Assembly (NCBI GenBank): GCA_022840405.1
Contig: JALHJR010000008.1
Location: 1-64,000, forward strand
Reading direction: 5' to 3'
DNA length: 64,000 nt
DNA from: Tepidanaerobacter acetatoxydans_A
GTDB taxonomy: Bacteria; Bacillota; Thermosediminibacteria; Thermosediminibacterales; Tepidanaerobacteraceae
Shown here piece by piece: positions 8,952 through 17,519 of this stretch. Each line of letters opens with the position of its first letter. Within the stretch, counting starts at the first letter, position 1. The translations under genes and the position numbers were made by a program. Below the pieces are notes generated by a model. The model had not been told where the DNA came from. It did not search any database and saw only the letters and a program-made list of their open reading frames with translations.

Positions 8952-9779
8952 ATGAAACGTCTAAAACTTTTAATAGCAGCAAGCGAAGATACTACTGATC
9001 GTCCGGGTTTTTTCCAAGTAAAATATGGGGGAGAATTTGCTGCAAGAAAATTTTTGCCGCACCTGACAAACTTTAAAAATAACCCAGATTTTTGCACAAA
9101 ACAATGCTATCAATTTAGACAAAGGTTTGCATTAGATTTTACTGAAGATATCGCCAAGATTATGCTTTTCCCTTCGGTTTTGCCAGAACTTATCGATGAT
9201 GCACAATCGTATCTAAAAGATGCAATTCCTGCCCATGATATTCTCGTTGCCGTAGGGGTACATCCTGATATACTTATCGAACTTATCAGGAAAGCTATAA
9301 GTGCCGGGTGTAAAGCGGTAGTAATTCCCCGGGAAGACCCGGATTGGTTGACCACCTCTTTTGTAAATAAATTAAAGAATATGTGTGAAACTAAAGGGCT
9401 TGAATATGCCTTCCCTCGTCCCTTTTGTTCTCTTTCAAAAGGAAAGTTTATATATATCAATGCCTTTATTGACCAATTTAAAATAGGTAAACCTAAGTAC
9501 GAAATTATAACTGATGAAAAAGAAAATGTAATAGATGTAGATGTCAAATGTTCATCGCCCTGTGGTGCAACATATCATGTAGCTTCGGGGCTAATAGGCA
9601 TAAATAGGGAAAACATGGTTGATGCTGCCAACAGACTATGGCATGTCTACCCTTGCCTTTCAAGTAGCCATATGGATCCTGAGATAGCAGATTCACCCAT
9701 GCATTTGGCAGCGTACATCAACCTTTATGCGGCAAAGGACGCTCAAAAAAATCATGAGGAGGACAGCTATGCTAATTGA
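8952..9779 (+). CDS. DUF166 family protein inside the WLP operon
   Basis: 275 residues, best matched by eye to DUF166, a family of uncertain function that has sometimes been labelled as thymidylate-synthase-like; I cannot assign an activity. Visible features are paired cysteines (CTKQC near residue 50, CSSPCGATYHVASG near 205), a central alpha/beta segment with HDILVAVGVHPD and a KAVVIPREDPDW stretch, and no membrane segment or signal peptide. AAGGTGG precedes the ATG. It lies between fhs and fchA and overlaps fchA by 11 nt, so it is translated together with folate C1 enzymes; a role in C1-folate metabolism, iron-sulphur chemistry or pathway maturation is inference. Confidence 0.6.
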   Translation: MKRLKLLIAASEDTTDRPGFFQVKYGGEFAARKFLPHLTNFKNNPDFCTKQCYQFRQRFALDFTEDIAKIMLFPSVLPELIDDAQSYLKDAIPAHDILVAVGVHPDILIELIRKAISAGCKAVVIPREDPDWLTTSFVNKLKNMCETKGLEYAFPRPFCSLSKGKFIYINAFIDQFKIGKPKYEIITDEKENVIDVDVKCSSPCGATYHVASGLIGINRENMVDAANRLWHVYPCLSSSHMDPEIADSPMHLAAYINLYAAKDAQKNHEEDSYAN

Positions 9780-10398
9780 AAAAAGCTGTAAAGATTTTGT
9801 AGAAGTTCTTTCTTCCAAGGAACCGGTGCCCGGAGGAGGTGGAGCGGCAGCTTTGGTTGGGGCTATAGGTATGGCCTTGGGCAATATGGTGGGCAATCTT
9901 ACAGTGGGAAAAAAGAAGTACAAGGATGTAGAATCTGAAGTTTATGCAATCATGGAAAAGGCCACAAAGCTGCAAGAAGCTCTGCTGTCAATGGTAGATG
10001 GCGATGCAGAGGTTTTTGGCGAAGTAGCAAAGGTGTATAGTATGCCGAAAGAAACACATAAAGAAAAAGAAGCTAGGGCCGAAGCCATGGAAAAGGCATT
10101 AAAACAAGCATGTACTGTGCCAATGGATATCATAAGAACGGCCGTAGAGGCGATTAAACTTCAGGCAAGACTTAGTGAAATAGGTTCAATTATGGCTTTA
10201 AGCGATGTGGGCGTTGGTGTCCTGTGCTTAAAGACTGCATTACTAAGTGGAAAGCTAAATGTAATTATAAATTTGAACGGGATAAAAGATGAAGATTTTG
10301 TCTTAAAAATCAGCAAAGAAATGGATGCTTTAGTAAAAGAAGGCGTTAAGATTGCTGATGAAACTTACGATAAAGTGGAGCAGAGAATTAAAAAATAA
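9769..10398 (+). CDS. fchA: Methenyl-THF cyclohydrolase / cyclodeaminase-type FchA
   Basis: 209-residue member of the formiminotransferase-cyclodeaminase family, which in acetogens and purinolytic clostridia interconverts 10-formyl-THF and 5,10-methenyl-THF. The family's N-terminal glycine-rich EPVPGGGGAAALVGAIG motif is present at residues 20-36. The start at 9769 is fixed by GAGGAGGA just upstream; it overlaps the end of the DUF166 gene by 11 nt. The next gene, folD, also encodes a cyclohydrolase activity, so the operon carries two candidates for this step. Confidence 0.9.
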   Translation: MLIEKSCKDFVEVLSSKEPVPGGGGAAALVGAIGMALGNMVGNLTVGKKKYKDVESEVYAIMEKATKLQEALLSMVDGDAEVFGEVAKVYSMPKETHKEKEARAEAMEKALKQACTVPMDIIRTAVEAIKLQARLSEIGSIMALSDVGVGVLCLKTALLSGKLNVIINLNGIKDEDFVLKISKEMDALVKEGVKIADETYDKVEQRIKK

Positions 10399-10416
10399 GC
10401 TAAGGAGGATAATTGA

Positions 10417-11271
10417 ATGGCTAAAATACTTAGTGGTAAAGAAGTAGCGGCAGCCTTAAAGGATAAACTTACTGAAGAAGTTAAAAAATTAAAAGAACAG
10501 GGAAAGGCTTTGGGTTTGTGTATAGTAATGGCCGGAGATAGGCCTGACTCTGCATCTTATATTAAAGGTGCCGTAAAACGGTGTACCGATGTAGGTATTG
10601 ACTGCCAGGTAGAAAAGCTTCCTGAGGAAATAAGCCAAGATGAGTTTTTAAAGGTCCTTGACAGATTAAACAAAGATTCTAAAATAAATGGCATTATTAT
10701 CATGAGACCATTGCCTAGCCAGATTTCGGAAGATGTGGTCAAATATAAAATAGCACCGGAAAAAGATGTAGATTGCTTTAGTCCTATTAATGTAAGTAAG
10801 GTAATGAGCGGCGATAGTGATGGTTTTGCTCCATGTACTCCTGCTGCTGTAATTGAAATATTGGATTATTACGGCATCGGGCTTGAAGGTAAAAGAGCCG
10901 TTTTGGTTGGAAGGAGTATGGTAGTAGGTCGGCCCCTTGCGATGATGCTCTTAAAAAGGAATGCTACTGTGACTATTTGTCATACGAGAACAAAAAACCT
11001 GCCACAAGAAACTCGAAGAGCAGAAATACTTATCGCTGCAGCAGGGAAAGCCCGAATGGTTACTAAGGATATGGTAAGCGAGGGTGCTGTGGTTATCGAT
11101 GTTGGAATTAATTTCGATGAAAGTGGAAAGATGTGCGGCGATGTGGACTTTGATAGTGTAAGCCCTATAGCGGGTCAAATAACACCTGTTCCAGGAGGAG
11201 TTGGATCTGTCACATCAACAGTGCTTGCCAAGCACGTAATTGAGGCCTTTAAGCTTCAACAAGGCTTATAG
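10417..11271 (+). CDS. folD: Methylene-THF dehydrogenase / cyclohydrolase FolD
   Basis: Bifunctional enzyme interconverting 5,10-methylene-, methenyl- and 10-formyl-THF, 284 residues, normal length. The conserved SYIKGAVKRC stretch holds the catalytic lysine, MRPLPSQI is the folate-site motif, and VGRSMVVGRPLAMMLL is the Rossmann cofactor loop. The loop alone does not settle NAD versus NADP. AAGGAGG precedes the ATG. Neighbours fchA and metV/metF place it in the methyl branch. Confidence 0.95.
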   Translation: MAKILSGKEVAAALKDKLTEEVKKLKEQGKALGLCIVMAGDRPDSASYIKGAVKRCTDVGIDCQVEKLPEEISQDEFLKVLDRLNKDSKINGIIIMRPLPSQISEDVVKYKIAPEKDVDCFSPINVSKVMSGDSDGFAPCTPAAVIEILDYYGIGLEGKRAVLVGRSMVVGRPLAMMLLKRNATVTICHTRTKNLPQETRRAEILIAAAGKARMVTKDMVSEGAVVIDVGINFDESGKMCGDVDFDSVSPIAGQITPVPGGVGSVTSTVLAKHVIEAFKLQQGL

Positions 11272-11284
11272 GAGGTAAGTCGGT

Positions 11285-11932
11285 ATGATTATATCAAAAC
11301 AGAAGCCCTTTAAAGAAATACTGGAATTTTTAAATGGTAAAAATAAAATTTTTATAACAGGCTGTAGTCTATGTGCTACTTCATGTATGACAGGCGGCCA
11401 GCAGCAGATTGAAGAAATGAAGGAAAAACTTGAGAAACAAGGGAAAACGGTGACGGGTTCTGTGATTCTAGACCCATCCTGTCATAAGCTGCAAGTAAAA
11501 GCAACTCTAAAAAAACAAAAATCTCAAATTAACGCTGCAGATGCCGTTTTATGTATGGCTTGCGGTAATGGTGTTCAGACCGTATCAAGTTGTGTAAAAA
11601 CCTTGGTATATCCTGCAAATGATACGTTATTTATCGGCGAAATAGAGCGGATAGGCCAATATCAACAAGCCTGTAAAGCCTGCGGCCAATGCGAATTGGG
11701 CTGGACAGCAGGAATATGTCCAATAACAAAATGTGCCAAGAGTTTGCTCAATGGTCCATGTGGTGGCGCGAAAAATGGAAAATGTGAAATTAATCCGGAA
11801 AACGATTGTGCATGGATTCTAATTTATAATCGACTAAAGGATTTAGATATGCTTGATACGCTTTTAGAAATAAAGCCGCCCAAAGATTATAGCAAATCTT
11901 TACATCCCAGAAAGCTTGCGGCAAACAAATAG
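11285..11932 (+). CDS. metV: Methylene-THF reductase zinc/Fe-S subunit MetV
   Basis: 215-residue partner of MetF in acetogens (methylene-THF reductase C-terminal domain family). The N-terminal part holds GCSLCATSCMTGG, and the C-terminal part is rich in cysteine: CKACGQCELGWTAGICPITKC followed by GPCGGAKNGKCEI. These give sites for an Fe-S cluster and zinc. AGGAGG precedes the ATG, and metF follows 23 bp downstream. MetFV complexes in other acetogens receive electrons from diverse partners (RnfC2, HdrABC-MvhD); neither is encoded here. Confidence 0.9.
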   Translation: MIISKQKPFKEILEFLNGKNKIFITGCSLCATSCMTGGQQQIEEMKEKLEKQGKTVTGSVILDPSCHKLQVKATLKKQKSQINAADAVLCMACGNGVQTVSSCVKTLVYPANDTLFIGEIERIGQYQQACKACGQCELGWTAGICPITKCAKSLLNGPCGGAKNGKCEINPENDCAWILIYNRLKDLDMLDTLLEIKPPKDYSKSLHPRKLAANK

Positions 11933-11955
11933 GTAAATACAAGGAGGAACGTTAA

Positions 11956-12828
11956 ATGGGTCTAAAAGAAAGGTTAGAACATAATGAATTTGCAATTACT
12001 GCCGAAATGGCTCCTCCAAAAGGCATTGATTTTGGCCGTATTAGAGAGTGTGCCCAAGCTGTGAAGGGCAGAGTTGATGCGGTAAATGTAACGGATTTTC
12101 AAAGTGCTGTGGTAAGGCCCTCGTCACTGGGAGGAGCTAAGGTTTTACTTGAAGAAGGCCTAGAACCTGTAATGCAGATAACGGGCCGTGACCGAAACCG
12201 TATAGCTATCCAAGGTGAACTGTTATCGGCAGCAGCCTTGGGTATCAAAAATATATTAGCTTTAACCGGAGACCATCCGAGCATAGGCGATCATCCAGAA
12301 GCCCGAGGAGTTTTCGACATAGATTCGGTAGGCATTCTTCAGGCTGCCACAAAGTTGATGAATGGAGAAGATATTAATGGTCATGAACTTTCTGGAATCC
12401 CTGAGTATTTTTTAGGTGCCTGTGTTACGCCGCTGTATGAACCTGTTGAGCTGCAAATTATAAAAATGATGAAAAAGATTCAAGCAGGAGCTAGATTTTT
12501 TCAAACTCAGGCTGTTTATGATATAGATGTTATTAAGGGTTTTATGGAGAAAATAAAAGATTTGGATGCAAAAGTACTTGTAGGAGTAATACCGCTTAAA
12601 TCTGCTGGTATGGCCAAGTATATGAACAACAATGTTCCGGGTATTCATGTGCCAGATGAAATAATAGATAGAATGAAAAAAGCTCAGGAAAAGGAAAAGG
12701 AAGGTCTTAATATTGCTGCTGAATTTATTAAACAAGTGAGAGAAGAAAAAATTTGTGCAGGAGTTCATATCATGGCGGTTGGAGCAGAAGAAAATTTGCC
12801 GGTATTATTTGATATGTGCGGATTTTAG
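11956..12828 (+). CDS. metF: Methylenetetrahydrofolate reductase MetF
   Basis: FAD-dependent TIM-barrel enzyme interconverting 5,10-methylene-THF and 5-methyl-THF, 290 residues. Family features seen are the N-terminal ITAEMAPPKG, the central LALTGDHP motif and the FFQTQAVYD stretch of the folate/flavin site. AAGGAGG precedes the ATG. Placed directly after metV and 18 bp before lpdA, which raises the question whether the dihydrolipoyl dehydrogenase-like flavoprotein takes part in electron supply. Confidence 0.93.
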   Translation: MGLKERLEHNEFAITAEMAPPKGIDFGRIRECAQAVKGRVDAVNVTDFQSAVVRPSSLGGAKVLLEEGLEPVMQITGRDRNRIAIQGELLSAAALGIKNILALTGDHPSIGDHPEARGVFDIDSVGILQAATKLMNGEDINGHELSGIPEYFLGACVTPLYEPVELQIIKMMKKIQAGARFFQTQAVYDIDVIKGFMEKIKDLDAKVLVGVIPLKSAGMAKYMNNNVPGIHVPDEIIDRMKKAQEKEKEGLNIAAEFIKQVREEKICAGVHIMAVGAEENLPVLFDMCGF

Positions 12829-12846
12829 AAACTGACGGGAGGATTT

Positions 12847-14232
12847 ATGATGACAAAAAAGATTGTCATTATTGGTGCAGGCCCCGGCGGATATGTAGGT
12901 GCAATAAAAGCTGCAAAGATGGGAGCCGAGGTAACCATAGTAGAAAAGGATAAGGTTGGAGGGACCTGCTTAAATCGTGGATGTATTCCGACTAAAGCGC
13001 TGCTTGCATCAAGTGATGTTCTGACAAATGTAAAAGAAGCCAAAGATTTTGGGATAATAATAGAAGGCGAAGTAAAGCCGGATATTAATTTTATGATGGA
13101 TAGAAAGGATAAAATCGTTGAGCGCCTTGTAAATGGCATAGAATTTTTACTTGACAAAAACAATGTCAAATTTGTGAAAGGCTGCGGAAAAATTGCTGAT
13201 AGAAATCATGTAGAAGTGGTTAAAGACGATAACTCCATGGAAGAGCTTGAAGCCGATGCTATAATCGTAGCTACGGGTTCGCTGCCGGCTCAGATTCCTA
13301 TATTTCCTTATGATGGTAAAAAAGTTATTATTAGTGATGAGGCGCTAAATCTCAGAGAAATCCCAAAGAGCATGATAATAGTAGGAGCCGGTGTAATAGG
13401 ATGTGAATTTGGAGTGTTTTTCAACAACTTAGGTACATCTATTACAATGGTTGAAATGATGGATCATGCTTTGCCTTTGGAGGATAAGGAAATTGGCAAG
13501 GAAATGGAAAAGGTTTTAAAGCGAAAGAAAATAAAACTGCTGCTTAAATCTAAAATAGAAAAAGTCGAAAAAACCGATACAGGGGTAAGGGCTATACTGG
13601 ACAACGGCAAGGAAATCCAGGCAGATATGATGCTAGTAGCCATTGGTCGAAAGGCGAACACCTCAGATATAGGTCTTGAGCAGCTAGGGATTGCTATGGA
13701 TCGAGGCCGAATCCTTGTAAATGATTACATGCAAACGAATGTAGAAGGTATTTATGCTATCGGCGATGTAGTTCCGGGGCCGCAACTTGCTCACTTGGCT
13801 TCGGCTGAAGCTGAATGTGCAGTTGAAAATATTTTAGGGAATGTATGCAAGATGGATTATCGAGCAGTACCTCGGGGAGTATTTACAGATCCTGAGGTAT
13901 CGGGAGCAGGCCTTACTGAGGAAGAAGCATTGGCCGAAGGATATAGTATCAAAAAAGGCGATTTTGCTTTTAGGGCTCTTGGGAAAGCACAGGCTATGGG
14001 ACAATTTTTTGGTAAGGTTAAAATTATTGCAGATAAAAAAACTGACAGATTGTTGGGTGCTTCTATCATCGGACCTCATGCCACAGATATTATTCATGAA
14101 TTGGTAGTAGGTGTAAAATACGGCTTAACAGCCGAGCAATTAGGAAAGGTTATTCATTCCCATCCGACTTTAAGTGAAGCGGTCATGGAAGCACTTCAGG
14201 ATGTAAACGGACAATCGGTGCACAAATTGTAA
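12847..14232 (+). CDS. lpdA: Dihydrolipoyl dehydrogenase
   Basis: Pyridine nucleotide-disulphide oxidoreductase of 461 residues. FAD-binding IIGAGPGGYVG at the N-terminus, redox-active disulphide CLNRGC (C41, C46), NAD-binding IIVGAGVIGCEFG near residue 178 and the C-terminal HSHPTLSEAV motif with the catalytic His are all present, so it should be active. The only lipoyl protein in the window is gcvH, 6.3 kb downstream in the same operon; no glycine decarboxylase (gcvPA, gcvPB) or gcvT is present. Such lpdA and gcvH genes recur in acetogen WLP clusters; the reason is not settled. Confidence 0.93.
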   Translation: MMTKKIVIIGAGPGGYVGAIKAAKMGAEVTIVEKDKVGGTCLNRGCIPTKALLASSDVLTNVKEAKDFGIIIEGEVKPDINFMMDRKDKIVERLVNGIEFLLDKNNVKFVKGCGKIADRNHVEVVKDDNSMEELEADAIIVATGSLPAQIPIFPYDGKKVIISDEALNLREIPKSMIIVGAGVIGCEFGVFFNNLGTSITMVEMMDHALPLEDKEIGKEMEKVLKRKKIKLLLKSKIEKVEKTDTGVRAILDNGKEIQADMMLVAIGRKANTSDIGLEQLGIAMDRGRILVNDYMQTNVEGIYAIGDVVPGPQLAHLASAEAECAVENILGNVCKMDYRAVPRGVFTDPEVSGAGLTEEEALAEGYSIKKGDFAFRALGKAQAMGQFFGKVKIIADKKTDRLLGASIIGPHATDIIHELVVGVKYGLTAEQLGKVIHSHPTLSEAVMEALQDVNGQSVHKL

Positions 14233-14245
14233 GGAGATGATTTAA

Positions 14246-15025
14246 ATGGCTTATACCATAGCCGTAGCAGGAAAAGGTGGTACAGGTAAGACAACCCTGG
14301 CCGGTTTTCTAATTGATTATTTAGTGGAAAAAAAGTTTGTGCCTATTTTGGGCGTGGATGCTGACCCTAATGCCAATTTAAACGAAGTACTGGGCGAAGA
14401 TGTTGAAATAACCTTAGGCGACATAAGAGAAGATATAAGCGTAAAGAACAGGGATGGAAAACTGCCGGGCGGCATGAGCAAGACCGACTATATTAATTAT
14501 AAACTTCAGCAGGCAATTATCGAAGGCCATGGTTTCGATTTATTGGTTATGGGAAGGCCGGAAGGGGCAGGATGCTACTGCTTTGCAAATGGTATTCTAA
14601 GAGAAGCCACAGACCGCCTTTCAGATAATTATAAAGTGATGGTTATAGACAATGAGGCTGGTTTGGAGCATTTGAGCAGGCGCACCACGAAAAGTGTAGA
14701 TGTCATGTTTGCGGTTAGCGAGTGCTCAAAGCGTGGAATAGAAGCCGCAGCAAGAGTGAAGGAACTTATAGAGGAGCTAAAACTTGATGTAAAAGAGCTT
14801 TATCTTATAGTAAACCGCGTTCCTGAAGAGGGATTGTCCGATGATATTAAGCAGGCTATAGACGGCTACGGCTTAAAACTTGCCGGAATCGTTCCTCTGG
14901 ATGCAAAGGTTTTTGAATATGACAACAAAGGCATACCCCTTATTCAACTTCCAAAAGATAGTAATGCTGTAAAGAATGCAAGACAAATTTTTGACAAGAT
15001 AGTAATCCCACAAATAAAAATCTAA
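14246..15025 (+). CDS. acsF: CooC/AcsF-type nickel-insertion ATPase (second copy)
   Basis: Second MinD-like maturation ATPase, 259 residues. The deviant P-loop GKGGTGKTT is at residues 9-17, and the metal-binding CxC motif is in GAGCYCFANG near residue 110. AAGGAGATGA precedes the ATG. Its place between the methyl branch and the corrinoid protein genes, apart from the first cooC copy next to CODH, fits the acetogen pattern in which one copy serves CODH and the other acetyl-CoA synthase. Which copy does which cannot be settled from sequence. Confidence 0.85.
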   Translation: MAYTIAVAGKGGTGKTTLAGFLIDYLVEKKFVPILGVDADPNANLNEVLGEDVEITLGDIREDISVKNRDGKLPGGMSKTDYINYKLQQAIIEGHGFDLLVMGRPEGAGCYCFANGILREATDRLSDNYKVMVIDNEAGLEHLSRRTTKSVDVMFAVSECSKRGIEAAARVKELIEELKLDVKELYLIVNRVPEEGLSDDIKQAIDGYGLKLAGIVPLDAKVFEYDNKGIPLIQLPKDSNAVKNARQIFDKIVIPQIKI

Positions 15026-15061
15026 TACCTAGTTTGCTAAATTTTATTGGAGGCGATGTAA

Positions 15062-16000
15062 ATGGCTTACAAAATGCCTACACAAAAATATTCCGGAAAA
15101 ATTCTGGAAGTTACCGTAGGCTCTGATTTGAAGCTGGGCAAAGAGTCTGTTCTACCCTTTTACAGTTTTGACGGAGATATCGGAAATAAACCGGCTATAG
15201 GCATGGAGATATGGGATATTTTCCCCGAATCTTGGCCTGCAGCAGTTCTGGATGCTTTTAAAGAAGTTGCAGATGACCCTGTAAAGTGGGCAAATTACTG
15301 CGTAGAAAAATATAACCCGGATTTTATCTGTATTAAATTTGAAGGTGCAAGCCCCGACGGCCTTAATAAATCTGTCGAAGAATGTGCCGAAGTTGCAAAA
15401 AGATTAGCAGAGAATGTAAGTGTGCCGCTGGTTATAGCTGGATGCTCAAATAATGAAAAAAATGGTAAACTTTTTACAAAAATTGCAGAAGCTCTTCCAA
15501 ATAAAAACTATGTGTTTTTATCGGCGGTAGAGTCGAATTACAAAGAAGTCGCGGCTGCCGTAGGGCTTGCTTATGGCAATATTGTAGCGGCAGAGTCCTC
15601 TGTGGACTTAAATCTGGCGAAACAGCTAAATATTTTGATAACGCAACTAGGCGTAAAACCGGATAAAATGGTTATGAATCCCGGCTGTGCAGCCGTAGGA
15701 TACGGCTTTGAGTATGCAGTTACAACCATGGACAGGATAAGGCTGGCAGCATTAGAACAAAATGATGCAACACTGCAGATGCCGATGATTCTGCCTGTGT
15801 CTTTTGAATCGTGGAAAGTGAAAGAATCCGTTGTTTCTGAAGAAGAAATACCTGAATGGGGCCCTCAAGAAGAAAGAGGTATAGCCATGGAGATATCTAC
15901 TGCAGTAGGAGTTCTGGCTGCCGGAGCTAATGCAGTAATACTTCGACATCCACGTTCGGTGGAAGTTGTCCGAAACTTCATTACTGAAATGACTGAATAA
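15062..16000 (+). CDS. acsD: Corrinoid iron-sulphur protein small subunit
   Basis: Beta subunit of the CFeSP that carries the methyl group from methyl-THF to acetyl-CoA synthase. The 312-residue TIM-barrel protein has no cysteine cluster, as expected for this subunit. Conserved stretches include PAIGMEIWDIFPESWP near residue 44 and the C-terminal ANAVILRHPRSVE. TTGGAGGCGATG precedes the ATG. The large subunit follows 19 bp downstream. Confidence 0.95.
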   Translation: MAYKMPTQKYSGKILEVTVGSDLKLGKESVLPFYSFDGDIGNKPAIGMEIWDIFPESWPAAVLDAFKEVADDPVKWANYCVEKYNPDFICIKFEGASPDGLNKSVEECAEVAKRLAENVSVPLVIAGCSNNEKNGKLFTKIAEALPNKNYVFLSAVESNYKEVAAAVGLAYGNIVAAESSVDLNLAKQLNILITQLGVKPDKMVMNPGCAAVGYGFEYAVTTMDRIRLAALEQNDATLQMPMILPVSFESWKVKESVVSEEEIPEWGPQEERGIAMEISTAVGVLAAGANAVILRHPRSVEVVRNFITEMTE

Positions 16001-16019
16001 GTAAAGGGAGAGATGATTT

Positions 16020-17384
16020 ATGGCACTTAATGGAATGCAAATATACAAACTGCTTCCTCGAAAAAATTGCAAGGAGTGCGGTTTTCCTACATGTTTAGCT
16101 TTTGCTATGAAACTTGCACAGGGCGGAACCGAAGCTGAAAAATGCCCTTATATGTCAGATGAGGCGAAGGCACAGCTGGCTGAAGCTACTGCACCGCCGA
16201 TGAAGACGGTAAAGTTCGGTGCAAATGATACGGAATATACATTAGGCGGCGAAACAGTCCTGTTTAGGCATGAAAAAACCTTTGTAAATCGGCCCAGGTT
16301 TGCGATAATGTTTTCTGATATTATGGCTCAGGAGGAAATAGAAAAAAAGATAAACAACATCAATGCCATTAATTATACCAGAATTAATGAAGAGATGTAT
16401 GTGGAAATTGCAGCTTTTAGATGTGAAAGCAAAGACAAGGATAAATTTATAAGTCTTATTAAAAAAGTCACAGAAAGCTGTCCAAAGGTAGTACCCATGA
16501 TAATTACAGAAAGTCCTGAGATTGCTGAGGCGGCAGTGGGCATCTGTGTCGACAAAGGACCTATACTTTTTGGGGCAAATGAGCAAAACTACGAAGCTAT
16601 GACAGACCTTGCAAAAGAAAATAAATTGCTTCTGGGAGTTACTGCCGACGGCAAGGAAAATCTATATAATCTTGTTCAAAAACTTCAAAACACAGGCTAT
16701 AAAGAATTGCTGCTTGATGCCGGAAGCCGAAACTTAAAGGGAGCTTTTGACGATATGGTCAACATCCGCAGAACGGCGCTTTTATCAGGTGATAGAACCT
16801 TTGGATATCCTGCGGTGGCTTTTGTGTGCGATATGTCACAGGATAAGATGATGCAGCTTGCATGTGCATCATTATTCATCGAAAAATATGCTTCGATAAT
16901 TGTTTTAAGCGATATGGATTATTCGATGGCACTTCCGCTGTTTGCTTTAAGACAAAATATTTTCACAGATCCACAGCGACCGATGCGCATAGAACAAGGT
17001 ATTTACAAAGTAGGTTCTGCTGATGAAGAATCACCGCTTCTTGTTACTGTTGATTTTGCCTTGACATATTTCATAGTATCCGGAGAAGTAGAGAGGTCAA
17101 AAGTGCCGTCATGGATTTTGATACCCGATGCGGGAGGATATTCAGTACTTACGGCATGGGCTGCTGGTAAGTTTAATGCCAAATCAATTGCAAAGGCTGT
17201 AAAAGAATTTGAAGTTGAAAACAAGGTAAAGACTCGAGAGCTAATAATACCGGGCAAAGTGGCAGTACTCAAGGCAGATATCGAAGACGAACTGCCGGGA
17301 TGGAAAGTTACTGTCGGTACGGAGGAAGCAGCTGCATTACCTAATTTCTTAAAAAAATACAAGGCTAAAGAAGCTGCATCATAA
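16020..17384 (+). CDS. acsC: Corrinoid iron-sulphur protein large subunit
   Basis: Gamma subunit of the CFeSP, 454 residues. The N-terminal [4Fe-4S] domain has C17, C20, C25 and C42 (KNCKECGFPTCLAFA...KCPYM); the central TIM barrel binds methyl-THF methyltransferase and the cobamide, and the C-terminal Rossmann-like domain holds the corrinoid. AAGGGAGAGATG lies ahead of the ATG. The stop codon is buried in a perfect stem-loop (17376-17411). Confidence 0.95.
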   Translation: MALNGMQIYKLLPRKNCKECGFPTCLAFAMKLAQGGTEAEKCPYMSDEAKAQLAEATAPPMKTVKFGANDTEYTLGGETVLFRHEKTFVNRPRFAIMFSDIMAQEEIEKKINNINAINYTRINEEMYVEIAAFRCESKDKDKFISLIKKVTESCPKVVPMIITESPEIAEAAVGICVDKGPILFGANEQNYEAMTDLAKENKLLLGVTADGKENLYNLVQKLQNTGYKELLLDAGSRNLKGAFDDMVNIRRTALLSGDRTFGYPAVAFVCDMSQDKMMQLACASLFIEKYASIIVLSDMDYSMALPLFALRQNIFTDPQRPMRIEQGIYKVGSADEESPLLVTVDFALTYFIVSGEVERSKVPSWILIPDAGGYSVLTAWAAGKFNAKSIAKAVKEFEVENKVKTRELIIPGKVAVLKADIEDELPGWKVTVGTEEAAALPNFLKKYKAKEAAS

Positions 17385-17411
17385 ACAATGCTGAAACATT
17401 GTTTATGATGC
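17376..17411 (+). other. Intercistronic stem-loop at the acsC stop
   Basis: A perfect 15-bp inverted repeat (GCATCATAAACAATG and its complement) closes a 6-nt loop and includes the acsC stop codon. No U-run follows, so it is not a typical intrinsic terminator. An mRNA-stability or processing element between acsC and acsE is more likely. Confidence 0.65.
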
Positions 17412-17519
17412 TAACCATATAATTATCCAGCCCATTCAAATATAATCTTAAAAAAATATAACTTTAACCCAAAGAATGATGAAGTCAGTTAATAAAAATA
17501 GAAAAAGGAGGAAAAGCAA

